A stretch of DNA of 38,096 bases from SVTX01 sp045577415 (GTDB taxonomy: Bacteria; Bacillota; Clostridia; Oscillospirales; CAG-272). How positions within the stretch are numbered: position 1 is the stretch's first letter; every line of letters starts with the position of its first letter. The translations under genes and the position numbers were made by a program. Shown here piece after piece: positions 25,101-33,794 of this stretch. Location of the stretch: NCBI GenBank assembly GCA_045577415.1, contig JAZNII010000020.1, forward strand, positions 1 to 38,096, given 5' to 3'. The notes beneath the pieces are model-generated. The model had not been told where the DNA came from. It worked only from the letters and a program-made list of their open reading frames with translations, and did not search any database.

Positions 25101-25972
25101 TTATAGTACACGTGATTGCAAAGCTCGGCATCTTCTGATAGGGTCGGGATGATCTTACCCTTGAGAGCCAAAGCGAAGGCGGGAGGGGACGAGGGATCTG
25201 CGCTTATAGCGCCGTCCGCTATCTCCTCTAACTGCTCGCGGACAAAATCAAGCTGTGAAGAAGCTCCCACCAGCAGGTCTCGCGTATCTTTTAAAATTAT
25301 CTTGCCCTCAAGGGTCTCAAAAAAGTCGAGATCGGAAGACTCGTGTAGGCGCTCCGCGCTCTTTTTCAGTATCTCCACTCCGTCCGGGACGGAAAGAGTC
25401 TTTTTATAGAACTCCAAAAGGGTAGGGATGATTCCCGAGGTGTCGCGGATGCCGGTTATGAGGCTCAATAGGTCGGTGTAGACCGAGCGGTGTCCCACCT
25501 CCGCCAGCTCTCCCTCGGAAATGCCCGAACGCTCGGAGAAAAATAGTTCAAGCGTCTCCTTGAATATGGCTTCACGGACGGACGCAAGCTCGGCTTCGTC
25601 GGCAAGACGTATAGACGCGGGCAGACCAAGCTTTTCAAAGTTCGCCTTGACGGGAGCAGAGAAAAATGAGTCAATGGTGCTGATATGCGCGCTTCCGAGC
25701 TTCAAAAGCTCCTCTTGCAGGTGCTTGTTGTCGGGATGGGCGGCGATAGCCTCGGTGAGAGCGTCCGAGATCTTCTTTTTCAGCTCTCCCGCCGCGCTTC
25801 TGGTAAATGTAACTATGAGCATGCGCCCGATAGATTTGTTTTCGTCGGCTATTATAGAGTCGATAATCCTTCGCGTCAGCGTGAAGGTCTTACCCGAGCC
25901 TGCCGCCGCGCTGACGAGCAGAGACCTGCCGCGTGCGGTCATAGCGTCCGTTTGTGCTTTTGTAAATGCCAT
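22169..25972 (-). CDS. addA: ATP-dependent helicase/nuclease subunit A
   Basis: A 1267-residue UvrD-family helicase with a C-terminal nuclease. Walker A AAAGSGKT is at residues 22-29, motif II is DEYQD, followed by VGDIKQSIYCFR, and the RecB-type nuclease motif ILCDYKTDR lies close to residue 1210. With AddB it unwinds and trims double-strand breaks for RecA loading. The ATG at 25972 follows AAAGGAAC and is 27 nt after addB. It is the last gene of the queG-like-addB-addA unit. The length is normal for AddA. Confidence 0.96.
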   Translation of the reverse strand: MAFTKAQTDAMTARGRSLLVSAAAGSGKTFTLTRRIIDSIIADENKSIGRMLIVTFTRSAAGELKKKISDALTEAIAAHPDNKHLQEELLKLGSAHISTIDSFFSAPVKANFEKLGLPASIRLADEAELASVREAIFKETLELFFSERSGISEGELAEVGHRSVYTDLLSLITGIRDTSGIIPTLLEFYKKTLSVPDGVEILKKSAERLHESSDLDFFETLEGKIILKDTRDLLVGASSQLDFVREQLEEIADGAISADPSSPPAFALALKGKIIPTLSEDAELCNHVYYKLSESYGAFRDAIQELKFKNYPSLKGDNFSSYSDVTKNTRTKLLAPIKNLKKNPFCYSPEQISAHFLASAEACELLYGLLSEFDRRYSAEKFARGVCEFSDMPKFVLKLLQNPDGTPTELAISMSKQYDEVYIDEYQDVNAIQDRIFELIGGNRRFMVGDIKQSIYCFRDAEPSIFASYRAKFPQYDSENPEELPESGGSSIFMSENFRCDRGIVDFVNLVCDKIFFSFADSIGYDKENDMLRFGKISPNFDPPKKVKINLIEPAEEIEDDDVDTEDAYDSDENEDKLYDEAVICANEIARLIRDKNEKNADGSSVRAGDIAILVRGHKQIAPLTEALAKIGIKYVTNAKNELLQGNEMKLLLDILTVIDNPRDDIPLCRALTAALPLYSPVLTLDEVIRIRDGNDEKHSLYDAMVEYAKGGKNESLAKKCQELASLLNRLRKLSGRVCADKLLRTLSGCEIFADLCSSDSFTYLYSTACKYSRGAWNGLYSFVTYFKSLMEKGDSNSDPIKAHEDEVTIITMHQSKGLEYKVCYLFGLGKQMNFRSLSSPLIFNRELGISLKLPAPEDESADVYSRTHIKREENALWKAAQILSKNKMLEEEARIFYVAMTRAKERLYLSATLSKSYGEIKEALAFNSRDFINEIKNGKSYIWWTLISLTLFKDTEDLYELNTFKRGSIPPLADRITREDVESSAYGITEEDKDFAKILLFPHGETDEEKLLSAIPAKVAASKVSDRMLDESVFIPIPSGDLFGDSNEDRGEISPDSAEKIRSRIDLMRSKNTTFDDLLEINKKPTAAEKGSAAHQILQFCDYSNVLQNGLDREIERLCDRRFITRRVADIVERGQLGKFFESELFKAVQSACNIRREFHFGMFRSAADFTKKDEIKALLGDKKIFVQGSIDLLIETRDGEIILCDYKTDRISPEERDDREQLVANMRVRHKDQLDEYRFAVKEIFGKEPSKTYIYSIPLGEVIEI

Positions 25973-25999
25973 TTTAGACCGTTCCTTTCTGACGTAATA

Positions 26000-28900
26000 T
26001 CAATAATCTGTATTTTTAGCTGCTTTTGGACAACTTGCGCGCAAAAAACAGTATTTGCAGGCTTTGGGCGAGGGGGTTCGGGGAGCGCGTCCCTCAAAAA
26101 TGCTTCTGCCGGTGCTTGCTATCGACTCACGGAGAACGCGGTCGATGTCACGGATTCCGTCCTCGCTGACGGCGTTGCCTTTCTTAACTGTTCCCGTGCC
26201 GCGGTCTACCTCAATGCCCGCAAGAATGCTCTTGTCAAGCTCGCCGCTTGCGGCAGAGAGAACGTCGATGTTGTCAAGAATAAATCCGCTTCGCTCGGGT
26301 GATACCTTACCGCCCGACTCGTTTGCCGAGAGAAAGAGCGCCGATGCGGGGAATATCTCCTTTTCGCCGCCGATAAGCTCCTTGTTTTCTTCAAGGGCAG
26401 CGGTAAAGAGATAGGCGGGGAGCTGAACGTCGTTGCCGCTTTCAAGTCCCTCTATGTCAAATGGGTGGCTGCCGGTTTTGTAGTCCACCACTCTAAGGTA
26501 TCTGCGATCCTCTCCGTCGAAAAAGTCAATGCGGTCGATGATTCCGCCAAGGATTATCTTTGGCGAGTCGGCGGTGTCGTCCACGCTTATTTCAAGAGGC
26601 TTCAGCGCGCCCTCTCGGCTCTCGGAGATGCGAAGCTCCTGAGAGAGTATTTTGAAGGAGGAGTCCGAAAACTCGTCAAGCACGCTTTTTGCCATAATGA
26701 GGGCAAGATCGCGAAGTCGCGAAAAGGTATACATCATAGAGGGAGGCAGAGGGCATCCGATGGATGCTATATACTGATCAACGTAAGTGCTGACAAGCTT
26801 TACCACGGTCTCGTCATCGGGACGGGAAAGCGAGCCGTCGCTCTGCTTGAGGTCGGATACAAGCTTCTCCATAACGTAGTGAACGATAGTTCCCGAGCTG
26901 TCGTAGCTGACCGCTCCTACCTTTTTCTCGCGCAGGGCGAGGACGTAGCGGCACCAATATTGATAGGGGCAGCTTGCGAAGGTTGATATTTTGGTCTGTG
27001 ACAGATATATCTTGTCACCGAAAAGCAGCTTTATCTGTAAGGGATCGATCATGACGTCATCGGACAGTTCGGCGACCCCGGTTTCCTTTGATACGATCTC
27101 ACAAAGCTCTTCGTCGGATATTTTCTCGGCTTCGTCTCCGCCTACGGCATCGGCGATCTTTTTTATAAGATCAAGATCAAAAAGATATTTTTTGAGCTTT
27201 GGGAAGAGGAAAAAGAGTCTGTTCCATGCGGTGGAGGGCGTACACGAGCCTCCTCCGATATGGGATGAGCAGGTGGAAACGATCAGCTTTTCCGAGGGCT
27301 TGGTCATAGCGCGATAGACGTAGAAAAGCTCGTCGGATGTAACTCTCGTCTCTCTGGACACAAGGGGGATGGAAAGCTCCTCCATTATTTCCTTGTCGCC
27401 CTCGGTGAATATGCCCGAATCCGAGTAGCTTCTGGGGAATTCGCCCTCGCAAAGACCTAAAACTATTGCGATCTTGACGTTTTCAACGCGCAGAGTGGGT
27501 GCAGAGCCGACCGTGACGTATTCGCCCGTGGCGGGAACCGAACCCATATCACTGCCGCGAAGCATGATCTCAATAGCGCAGGACAGCTCCTCGGGGGTGG
27601 TGGGGGTGTCGGAGAGAATAGCGCAGACCTGCCCAAGAGCGCTTATAACGCTGTCGTAGATCCTGAGACATTCACCGGCGCTTCTGAAGTTGCCCGACGC
27701 CACGTCAAGCTCGGCAAGAGAGCAGAGGGAATCGGAAAGTCCGATCTCGGTGAGATATTCGTATATCGCGCGGCAGTTCATAAGGGTGTCTCCCTTTGCC
27801 GCGGAGAATTTTCCGCGCAAACGGACGAGAGGAGGGATAAGCTTTGATCGCACACGGTTTGCCCCTTGAAGAATTTCAAGAGAGCGACCGCGAGGCTTGT
27901 CGGCGGTGTAGCCGTCGGGATTCATGCTCCACGCGTCCTCAAGGAATTTTGATCCTGAAATGCTCCATGTGTAAAGGTAGTCCTCAAAAAGGTCTGCCTC
28001 GCCCTCGTCAATACCGCAAAGCCCTGTTTTGAGCAGGGTTATGACGTCGGAGGAGCGGAAATTGTATATAACGCAACGGAGAGCGGAGAAGATAAGTCTT
28101 GCGGCGGCGGTGGCTGAAAGGTCGGTGCGCTCGGAGAGGAAGTAGGGAATACCCATTCGCTCAAAGACCGCTTCCATAAGTCCCTTACGGCTTTCGGCGT
28201 CGCGGAGAATGACCGCCATTTCAGAAAATTTTACGCCCTCTCTGTAAGCTTGAAGTATCTTCAGAGCGGCAAGATTTATCTCGTCGTATTCATTTTTGCA
28301 GACGAATGATTCGATGGAGCGTAGATCGTCCTCGGAGACGTCGGGAATGGTATCCGACGTGAGCGAGAAATCCCAAAGACCGCGCTCAAGCGCCGAGAGA
28401 GCGGCGTTCTTGCCACAGTTTCCTCGGTCGACGGTGACGGTATTAGTTTCAAGCCCCTTTTCGGAGGCGAAACGCTTAAAGCGGCGGTAGGTGTCGTCAA
28501 CACCCACGGTGTGAGGCATATTTTTCATGTTGGCATCGCGGCAGAGAGATATGGTAAGTCCGTCAGCCTGAGCGGCAAGCTCGTATAGAACGGCATGCTC
28601 CTCGCCCGTGAAGCTTGTAAAGGAATCTACGAAAATATGGTAGCCTTTAAAATAATCGTGTTCGCGAAGCAGAGAGGCAAGTCGGAAAAGTCTGTTTTCG
28701 GCCGCCGCCGCACCCTCGCCAATGCGGTCGGACAGAACGCGTTCAAAGTTAGCGTATATCAATGCGACATCAAGGAGCTTTTTGGAAAGAGCCTCGTCGG
28801 AGCAGTCTTTTGCCGCCCTCTCGCACTCCTCGGGAGTGATACCGCAGGCGTGAAGCTCGTCAACGGTGGAGAGCATCATCGAGCAGAATGAAAGGTCGGT

Positions 28901-29227
28901 CTTTACGTCGTTGTATTCAAGAAGATCGGAGGAGATCTCACGCAGGCACTGCCACATTACGAGATTTCTCGCTCCGCCCGAGGCGGCGGAGTCGATAAGG
29001 CCGCCGTACTCGCCAAACACCTTGGCGGCGAGACGCGAAAAGGTGACCACCTCAAAGCAGAGTGCCGAGGATGGTGGAAGGTCGGCAAGCATGGATTCGC
29101 TGACAAACGTCTGCTGCTCGGGAACCAGCAAAAGGCATTTTTCACCCAATGCTACCTTTTTCCGTATTTCTTCAATTATGTAGGAGGTCTTGCCGCCTCC
29201 GGGACGGCCGAGAATAAAATTCAGCAT
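26000..29227 (-). CDS. addB: ATP-dependent helicase/nuclease subunit B
   Basis: A 1075-residue AddB. The N-terminal GRPGGGKT (residues 7-14) is the Walker A-like loop typical of AddB. The C-terminal nuclease has VVDYKTG, and the Fe-S cluster cysteines are visible: one in FASCPYQYWC and the final CKYCFLRASC set near the end. The cluster stabilises the nuclease domain in the Bacillus protein. Within AddAB this subunit scans for Chi and cuts the 5-prime-ended strand. It precedes addA (27 nt) and follows the queG-like gene (11 nt). Confidence 0.95.
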   Translation of the reverse strand: MLNFILGRPGGGKTSYIIEEIRKKVALGEKCLLLVPEQQTFVSESMLADLPPSSALCFEVVTFSRLAAKVFGEYGGLIDSAASGGARNLVMWQCLREISSDLLEYNDVKTDLSFCSMMLSTVDELHACGITPEECERAAKDCSDEALSKKLLDVALIYANFERVLSDRIGEGAAAAENRLFRLASLLREHDYFKGYHIFVDSFTSFTGEEHAVLYELAAQADGLTISLCRDANMKNMPHTVGVDDTYRRFKRFASEKGLETNTVTVDRGNCGKNAALSALERGLWDFSLTSDTIPDVSEDDLRSIESFVCKNEYDEINLAALKILQAYREGVKFSEMAVILRDAESRKGLMEAVFERMGIPYFLSERTDLSATAAARLIFSALRCVIYNFRSSDVITLLKTGLCGIDEGEADLFEDYLYTWSISGSKFLEDAWSMNPDGYTADKPRGRSLEILQGANRVRSKLIPPLVRLRGKFSAAKGDTLMNCRAIYEYLTEIGLSDSLCSLAELDVASGNFRSAGECLRIYDSVISALGQVCAILSDTPTTPEELSCAIEIMLRGSDMGSVPATGEYVTVGSAPTLRVENVKIAIVLGLCEGEFPRSYSDSGIFTEGDKEIMEELSIPLVSRETRVTSDELFYVYRAMTKPSEKLIVSTCSSHIGGGSCTPSTAWNRLFFLFPKLKKYLFDLDLIKKIADAVGGDEAEKISDEELCEIVSKETGVAELSDDVMIDPLQIKLLFGDKIYLSQTKISTFASCPYQYWCRYVLALREKKVGAVSYDSSGTIVHYVMEKLVSDLKQSDGSLSRPDDETVVKLVSTYVDQYIASIGCPLPPSMMYTFSRLRDLALIMAKSVLDEFSDSSFKILSQELRISESREGALKPLEISVDDTADSPKIILGGIIDRIDFFDGEDRRYLRVVDYKTGSHPFDIEGLESGNDVQLPAYLFTAALEENKELIGGEKEIFPASALFLSANESGGKVSPERSGFILDNIDVLSAASGELDKSILAGIEVDRGTGTVKKGNAVSEDGIRDIDRVLRESIASTGRSIFEGRAPRTPSPKACKYCFLRASCPKAAKNTDY

Positions 29228-29238
29228 AGCGTATCCTT

Positions 29239-30063
29239 TTATTTGTCAGATTTTGATGTGTCCTCAAAAATTTTCAGATTTCTGCCGATGACCTCGCGTC
29301 CTCTCCAAGAGTAGGCGCGACGGAAAAAGTCGTCTTCGCTCATTGAATCGAGCGCGTGGAAAGTCAGAACAGGGAGAAGCTCGCTTTTGAAATAATCAAT
29401 ATTTGTATAGATGGTTTGCTTTTCTATGGCTTGTCTCGTGTAAGGGCAGACCTCTTGGCAGAGATCGCATCCCCAGACCGAGCCGCCCTCGGCGATAGCC
29501 CTCTCCTCGTCAGCCGTAAACTCCCCTTTTTTCTGGGTCAGAGCGGAGAGGCATTGACCAGTTTTTGCGGGGCAGACCCTTTTACATTCTCCGCAGCCGT
29601 GACAACGCTCGATCGGCTTGGGAGAGACGTCCGTGGGAATATCTGTGATGATCTCGCCCAAAAAGACGTAGGAGGAATATTTTTCGGTTATCAGCAGACC
29701 GTTATCTCCGATGATACCAAGCCCTGCCGATGCCGCGGCGCGACGCTCGTCGATAGGCGAATCGTCGGCAAAGCCGCAAAAGCGGTTTTCAGGATAAAGC
29801 TCAGAGAGAGCAGGGATCAGAGAGGAAAAAAGCTCGGAAAAATAGCCGTGATAGTCTCGGCATACGGCGTAAGCCGAAAGATTTCTTTCTTTGTGGGGAG
29901 TTAGATAGGGGATGGCGAAAATTATCGCCGTCAGCTCGCCATCCGCGTCAAAGCCCGCCCTTGAAAGCTTATGCGGGCGTGTTAATATGCAATTTTTTAG
30001 GGGAATTGGGGCGGCGAGTGTTATTCCTCGCTCAAGGAGAGCTGCCAATATCTTGTCTATCAT
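29239..30063 (-). CDS. QueG-like double 4Fe-4S reductase
   Basis: A 274-residue protein. The central DDSPIDERRAAASAGLGIIG segment matches the epoxyqueuosine reductase family, which makes queuosine in tRNA. Two cluster motifs follow: CHGCGECKRVCP and CDLCQEVCP. The ATG at 30063 is chosen for its TTGAGGATG site; an in-frame extension upstream crosses the promoter. It is shorter than QueG with HEAT repeats, as in many Firmicutes. It leads the addB-addA transcript from the promoter at 30098-30126. No other queuosine genes are seen, so the substrate is unproven and a general name is safer. Confidence 0.8.
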   Translation of the reverse strand: MIDKILAALLERGITLAAPIPLKNCILTRPHKLSRAGFDADGELTAIIFAIPYLTPHKERNLSAYAVCRDYHGYFSELFSSLIPALSELYPENRFCGFADDSPIDERRAAASAGLGIIGDNGLLITEKYSSYVFLGEIITDIPTDVSPKPIERCHGCGECKRVCPAKTGQCLSALTQKKGEFTADEERAIAEGGSVWGCDLCQEVCPYTRQAIEKQTIYTNIDYFKSELLPVLTFHALDSMSEDDFFRRAYSWRGREVIGRNLKIFEDTSKSDK

Positions 30064-30097
30064 AAAAACATCCTCAAAAAATCGGTTCATTACTATA

Positions 30098-30126
30098 ATT
30101 ATAGCATAAAAACAAGATAAAAACAA
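30098..30126 (-). promoter_or_regulatory. Sigma-A promoter of the queG-like-addBA operon
   Basis: Minus strand TTGTTT (30121-30126), a 17-nt spacer and TATAAT (30098-30103), with TGC before the -10. The -35 is weaker than the others here. Confidence 0.6.
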
Positions 30127-30230
30127 GAAGCGCGGCTACTTTTCAGTGACTTTTTATGAGTTCTTCAATAAACGTTCACATTTTCTTATTATAATATAAT
30201 CATATAATGATCCTATGGAGGTGTTTGTTT

Positions 30231-31448
30231 GTGAAAAAGGTGTCTCAGACCTTGAAAAACGCAAAAAATATAATTTTAATCACTTCTGCGCTTATGGCGG
30301 TCACGTTGCTTTTCAGCTCCTGCGGAACTATAAGATTTTATTACGATCTCGGAGATATAGGTAACATTTTGCTTGAGGAACAAATGAAGAACGACGGAGT
30401 TATAGATGCTCCCGAGCTTGACGGCGACCGCGAGGAGATAACCATAGAAAAAAACGAGGGAAACAAGTCCGAGGGTGATAATATCACCAGCGCGGGACAG
30501 GCGTATAATTCAGTCAGCGAGGTATATTATGCGGTTGCTGACAGTGTAGTTGAAATAACTACGGAGACGGTGCGGAACGGAGCATGGATGGGTCAGTACG
30601 TCTCCGAGGGCGCGGGAAGCGGAGTGATCGTGGACGGCAAGGGCTTTATAGTGACCAATCACCACGTTGTGGACGGAGCGTCCAACATTACCGTCAGACT
30701 TACCACAGGCGAGGAATTTAAGGCTGCTTTGATGGGAAGCGACGAGACGGCAGACCTTGCGGTTCTTAAGATAGACGCAAGCGGATACGAGCTTACCGTA
30801 GCGCCAATGGGATGCAGCGGCGACCTTGTGGTGGGCGAGGACGTTATCGTTTTAGGTAATCCCCTCGGCTCTCTGGGCGGCACTCTTACCACGGGCATCA
30901 TCAGTGCCACCGAAAGAACTATCACGGTAGACGGCACCGAAATGGTACTGCTCCAGACTAATGCCGCCATAAATCCCGGGAACTCGGGCGGCGGACTGTT
31001 TAATATGGCGGGCGAGCTTGTAGGCGTGGTCAACGCCAAAATGGCGGGAAGCGATATTGAAGGACTTGGCTTTGCTATTCCTGTTGATTACGCTCACGGA
31101 ATTATTGAGGATCTTATAAATTACGGCTACGTCAAGGGAGTTGCCGATCACGGTCTTATTCTGCTTGACGTTACCGTAGAGAATCTTCCCGCGGCATACG
31201 CAAAGTACGGCATCAGCAACACGGGAGTGGTCATTCTGGAGTCAAAGCTGACTGATGAATTGCAATACGGCGATACCGTTATATCGGTAAACGGATCTAA
31301 GATAAGCTCCTCATCAAGCTTTAACGCGGTCGTGCGCGCCCAAAGTGTTGGGGACAGCTTGACGGTTAAGGTCAATCGCGGCGGCAGGTACGTCACCGTT
31401 ACCTACACGCTTGGAGAGAGAGGCGCCGAGGGCGTAGCTCTTGAATGA
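30231..31448 (+). CDS. HtrA/DegP-like serine protease (S1C) with PDZ domain, probable lipoprotein
   Basis: About 405 residues, starting at GTG 30231 because GGAGGTG sits 7 nt before it; an upstream in-frame ATG at 30207 lacks a site. A hydrophobic segment ends in LLFSSCG (C31), a possible lipobox with an imperfect -3 residue. The catalytic triad is visible: H145 (TNHHVV), D175 (TADLAV) and S252 (GNSGGG). A C-terminal PDZ domain covers about 300-395. Such proteases degrade or refold damaged envelope proteins. It is followed 43 nt later by a response regulator and kinase, suggesting shared control. Three overlapping TATAAT words at 30190-30208 precede it, but no clear -35. Confidence 0.92.
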   Translation: MKKVSQTLKNAKNIILITSALMAVTLLFSSCGTIRFYYDLGDIGNILLEEQMKNDGVIDAPELDGDREEITIEKNEGNKSEGDNITSAGQAYNSVSEVYYAVADSVVEITTETVRNGAWMGQYVSEGAGSGVIVDGKGFIVTNHHVVDGASNITVRLTTGEEFKAALMGSDETADLAVLKIDASGYELTVAPMGCSGDLVVGEDVIVLGNPLGSLGGTLTTGIISATERTITVDGTEMVLLQTNAAINPGNSGGGLFNMAGELVGVVNAKMAGSDIEGLGFAIPVDYAHGIIEDLINYGYVKGVADHGLILLDVTVENLPAAYAKYGISNTGVVILESKLTDELQYGDTVISVNGSKISSSSSFNAVVRAQSVGDSLTVKVNRGGRYVTVTYTLGERGAEGVALE

Positions 31449-31491
31449 TCGATTTGCGAACCCCTTTAAAAGTGAAAGAGAGGTGCAGAAT

Positions 31492-32190
31492 ATGTATCGG
31501 ATATTGGTAGTTGACGATGAAGCGAGAATACGCTCTATCATAAAAAAATACGCAGAGTTTGAAGGACATTCGGTCACCGAGGCGGGAGACGGAATGGAAG
31601 CGGTAAGACTCTGCCGCAAGGGAAAATACGACGTTATAATAATGGACATCATGATGCCCGAGCTTGACGGCTTTTCGGCATGCCGTGAGATACGCAAGGT
31701 CGCCGATACTCCCATCATCATGCTCTCGGCAAGGGGAGAAGAATACGATAAGATAAACGGCTTTGAGCTGGGAATAGACGATTACGTCGTAAAGCCCTTT
31801 TCGCCCAAGGAGCTTATGCTTCGTATCGAGGCGATAATGAAGAGAATGAGCAGACGCGGAGGAGACGAAAAGAAAGCGCCCAACCTGGTTATCGAGATGG
31901 ACGGCGGCGGACTTCGGGTGGATATTACCGCAAGACTTGTCTATGTCAGAGGCGAGAGAGTGGATATGTCTCCCAAGGAGTACGATCTGTTCTTCTATAT
32001 GCTTGAAAACCGTAACGTGGCGCTATCCCGTGAAAAGCTTATCAGCGAGGTCTGGGGCTACGATTTTTACGGCGATGCCAGAACCCTTGACACTCACGTG
32101 AAGCTGCTCCGCAAGAGCCTTGGAGAGTACAGCAAGTACATAGTAACGTTGCGCGGAGTGGGCTATCGATTTGAGGGCGAGTCCAAATAA
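31492..32190 (+). CDS. OmpR/PhoB-family response regulator
   Basis: A 232-residue two-component regulator. The receiver domain has the acidic pair at D9/D10 (VVDDE), the phosphorylated D52 (IIMDIMMP) and the switch Lys in VVKPFSP. The C-terminal winged helix (about 135-230, SPKEYDLF and TLDTHVKLLRKSL) binds DNA. The ATG at 31492 follows AGAGG by 8 nt; an upstream TTG at 31441 would overlap the protease gene. It sits 23 nt before the kinase gene and probably controls its own cluster, though no operator was identified. Confidence 0.93.
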   Translation: MYRILVVDDEARIRSIIKKYAEFEGHSVTEAGDGMEAVRLCRKGKYDVIIMDIMMPELDGFSACREIRKVADTPIIMLSARGEEYDKINGFELGIDDYVVKPFSPKELMLRIEAIMKRMSRRGGDEKKAPNLVIEMDGGGLRVDITARLVYVRGERVDMSPKEYDLFFYMLENRNVALSREKLISEVWGYDFYGDARTLDTHVKLLRKSLGEYSKYIVTLRGVGYRFEGESK

Positions 32191-32213
32191 AACGCGACTG
32201 AAAGACCGACGAA

Positions 32214-33692
32214 ATGAAAAAATCAAGAAACAATAAAGCAAGAGCAAATAGAAACGGCCGCTACGTATCGAGTATATCGTGGCGGTTGTTTGGCGCGCTT
32301 GTACTGTTCGTCACCATGATACTTCTGGTGATATGGGTGTTTCAGATCGTTCTTTTGAATCAGTTTTACGAGCAGGCAAAGCTTGAGGATCTTTACAGGA
32401 TCGACAGAGATATAAGCGCGTCCTTTTCGGACGAAAAACAGCTCTGCGAGATCGCGTATCTGCGGTCGGTTGAGACCGATACCTGTATCAGGGTTTACCG
32501 CATATCTGATAATGAACCGGAGATATTGGTAGACAGTGATGTAAATATGGGCTGTTCCATCCACCACATAGGTGACGGCTTGGACCGATACTACCGTATG
32601 GCGGTGGAGAACGGCGGCGTTTATATTCACACCCGACGGGGAACAAAAGCGCGGGCGCACAGCACCATTATGGTGTCTGTAAAGCAGGCGGAAAGCGGCG
32701 AATTCTACGTCATAATGCAGGACGTTGAGCTTCAGCCTCTTGACGTTACGGTCACAACACTTCAGCGTCAGTTCGGCTGGATAATGTGCATCCTTGTAAT
32801 GGGCGCTATGATAATGGCTCTGGCTATGTCGCGAATGGTATGTATGCCTATGCAGAAGATGAGTCAATCGGCAAAGAGATTGGCAAAGGGCGACTACGGC
32901 ACGAGGTTTCATGGCGGCGGATACAGAGAGGCGGAGGAGCTTGCCGATGCCCTCAACTTTGCGGCAAGCGAGCTTCAGAAAAACGACGATCTCCAAAAGG
33001 AGCTTATAGCCAATATTTCCCACGATCTCCGCACCCCTCTGACCATGATAAAGGGGTATAGCGAGATAATGCGCGACCTTCCCGATGAGAACACCCCCGA
33101 GAACGTTCAGGTCATAATCGACGAGACCGAGAGACTTACCGAGCTTGTAAACGATGTGCTTGATCTGTCAAAAATAAGAGCAGGTACGAGAAAGCCCGAG
33201 ATCGAGGTGTTCGAGCTTACCGAGACGGTGGCGGCGGTGCTTACGAGATATAAAAAGCTGACCGACCAGAAATACGTGATAAACTTTATGGCGGATCAGA
33301 GCGTTTGCGTCAAGGCAGACAGAACCATGATATTGCAGGTAGTATACAACCTTGTCAATAACGCACTCAACTACACGGGCGAGGATAAGACGGTGACCAT
33401 TGTGCAGACCGTCACGGACGGCAGAGTGAGAATTTCGGTCACCGATACAGGCGAGGGAATTGCCGATGAGGATCTGCCCTATATCTGGGAGAGATACTAC
33501 AAGGTGGACAAGGTTCATAAGCGTGCCGTGGTAGGTACGGGTCTGGGACTTTCGATCGTCAAGGGTATCCTTGAATCCCACGGAGCTCTCTACGGAGTAG
33601 AAAGCACGGTAGGGGTCGGAAGCACCTTCTATTTTGAGCTTGACGCTATTTACGACGCAAATACTGACACCGACGAAAAAATTTCGGAATAA
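32214..33692 (+). CDS. Membrane sensor histidine kinase
   Basis: A 492-residue kinase. TM1 is about 25-48 and TM2 about 187-208, leaving an outside sensing domain of about 135 residues. HAMP follows (205-258), then the phospho-acceptor H270 (ISHDLRTP), N-box near 379 (NLVNNALNY), DTGEGIADEDLP and GTGLGLSIVKG near 441. It is the partner of the preceding response regulator (23 nt gap). The N-terminus is basic, typical of the inside face. The signal is unknown; envelope stress is inferred from the adjacent HtrA-like protease. The ribosome site is weak. Confidence 0.93.
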   Translation: MKKSRNNKARANRNGRYVSSISWRLFGALVLFVTMILLVIWVFQIVLLNQFYEQAKLEDLYRIDRDISASFSDEKQLCEIAYLRSVETDTCIRVYRISDNEPEILVDSDVNMGCSIHHIGDGLDRYYRMAVENGGVYIHTRRGTKARAHSTIMVSVKQAESGEFYVIMQDVELQPLDVTVTTLQRQFGWIMCILVMGAMIMALAMSRMVCMPMQKMSQSAKRLAKGDYGTRFHGGGYREAEELADALNFAASELQKNDDLQKELIANISHDLRTPLTMIKGYSEIMRDLPDENTPENVQVIIDETERLTELVNDVLDLSKIRAGTRKPEIEVFELTETVAAVLTRYKKLTDQKYVINFMADQSVCVKADRTMILQVVYNLVNNALNYTGEDKTVTIVQTVTDGRVRISVTDTGEGIADEDLPYIWERYYKVDKVHKRAVVGTGLGLSIVKGILESHGALYGVESTVGVGSTFYFELDAIYDANTDTDEKISE

Positions 33693-33725
33693 AAATAAAA
33701 AAAGCAAGATTTTTTGTCGGCGCTA

Positions 33726-33754
33726 TTGCAATTTTGTGACAATTACGGTAAAAT
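33726..33754 (+). promoter_or_regulatory. Probable sigma-A promoter of rlmA
   Basis: TTGCAA (33726-33731), a 17-nt spacer and TAAAAT (33749-33754), about 40 nt before the rlmA ATG. It lacks the TGn extension found at the other promoters in this window. Confidence 0.55.
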
Positions 33755-33794
33755 AATAGAGTGCGCGATCTTAACGCTTGAGAGGTAAGACAGA

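Noticed and set aside
30167..30208. Sigma-A promoter for the HtrA-like gene
   Set aside because: Three overlapping TATAAT words occur in AT-rich DNA, but none has a credible -35 at 16-18 nt.
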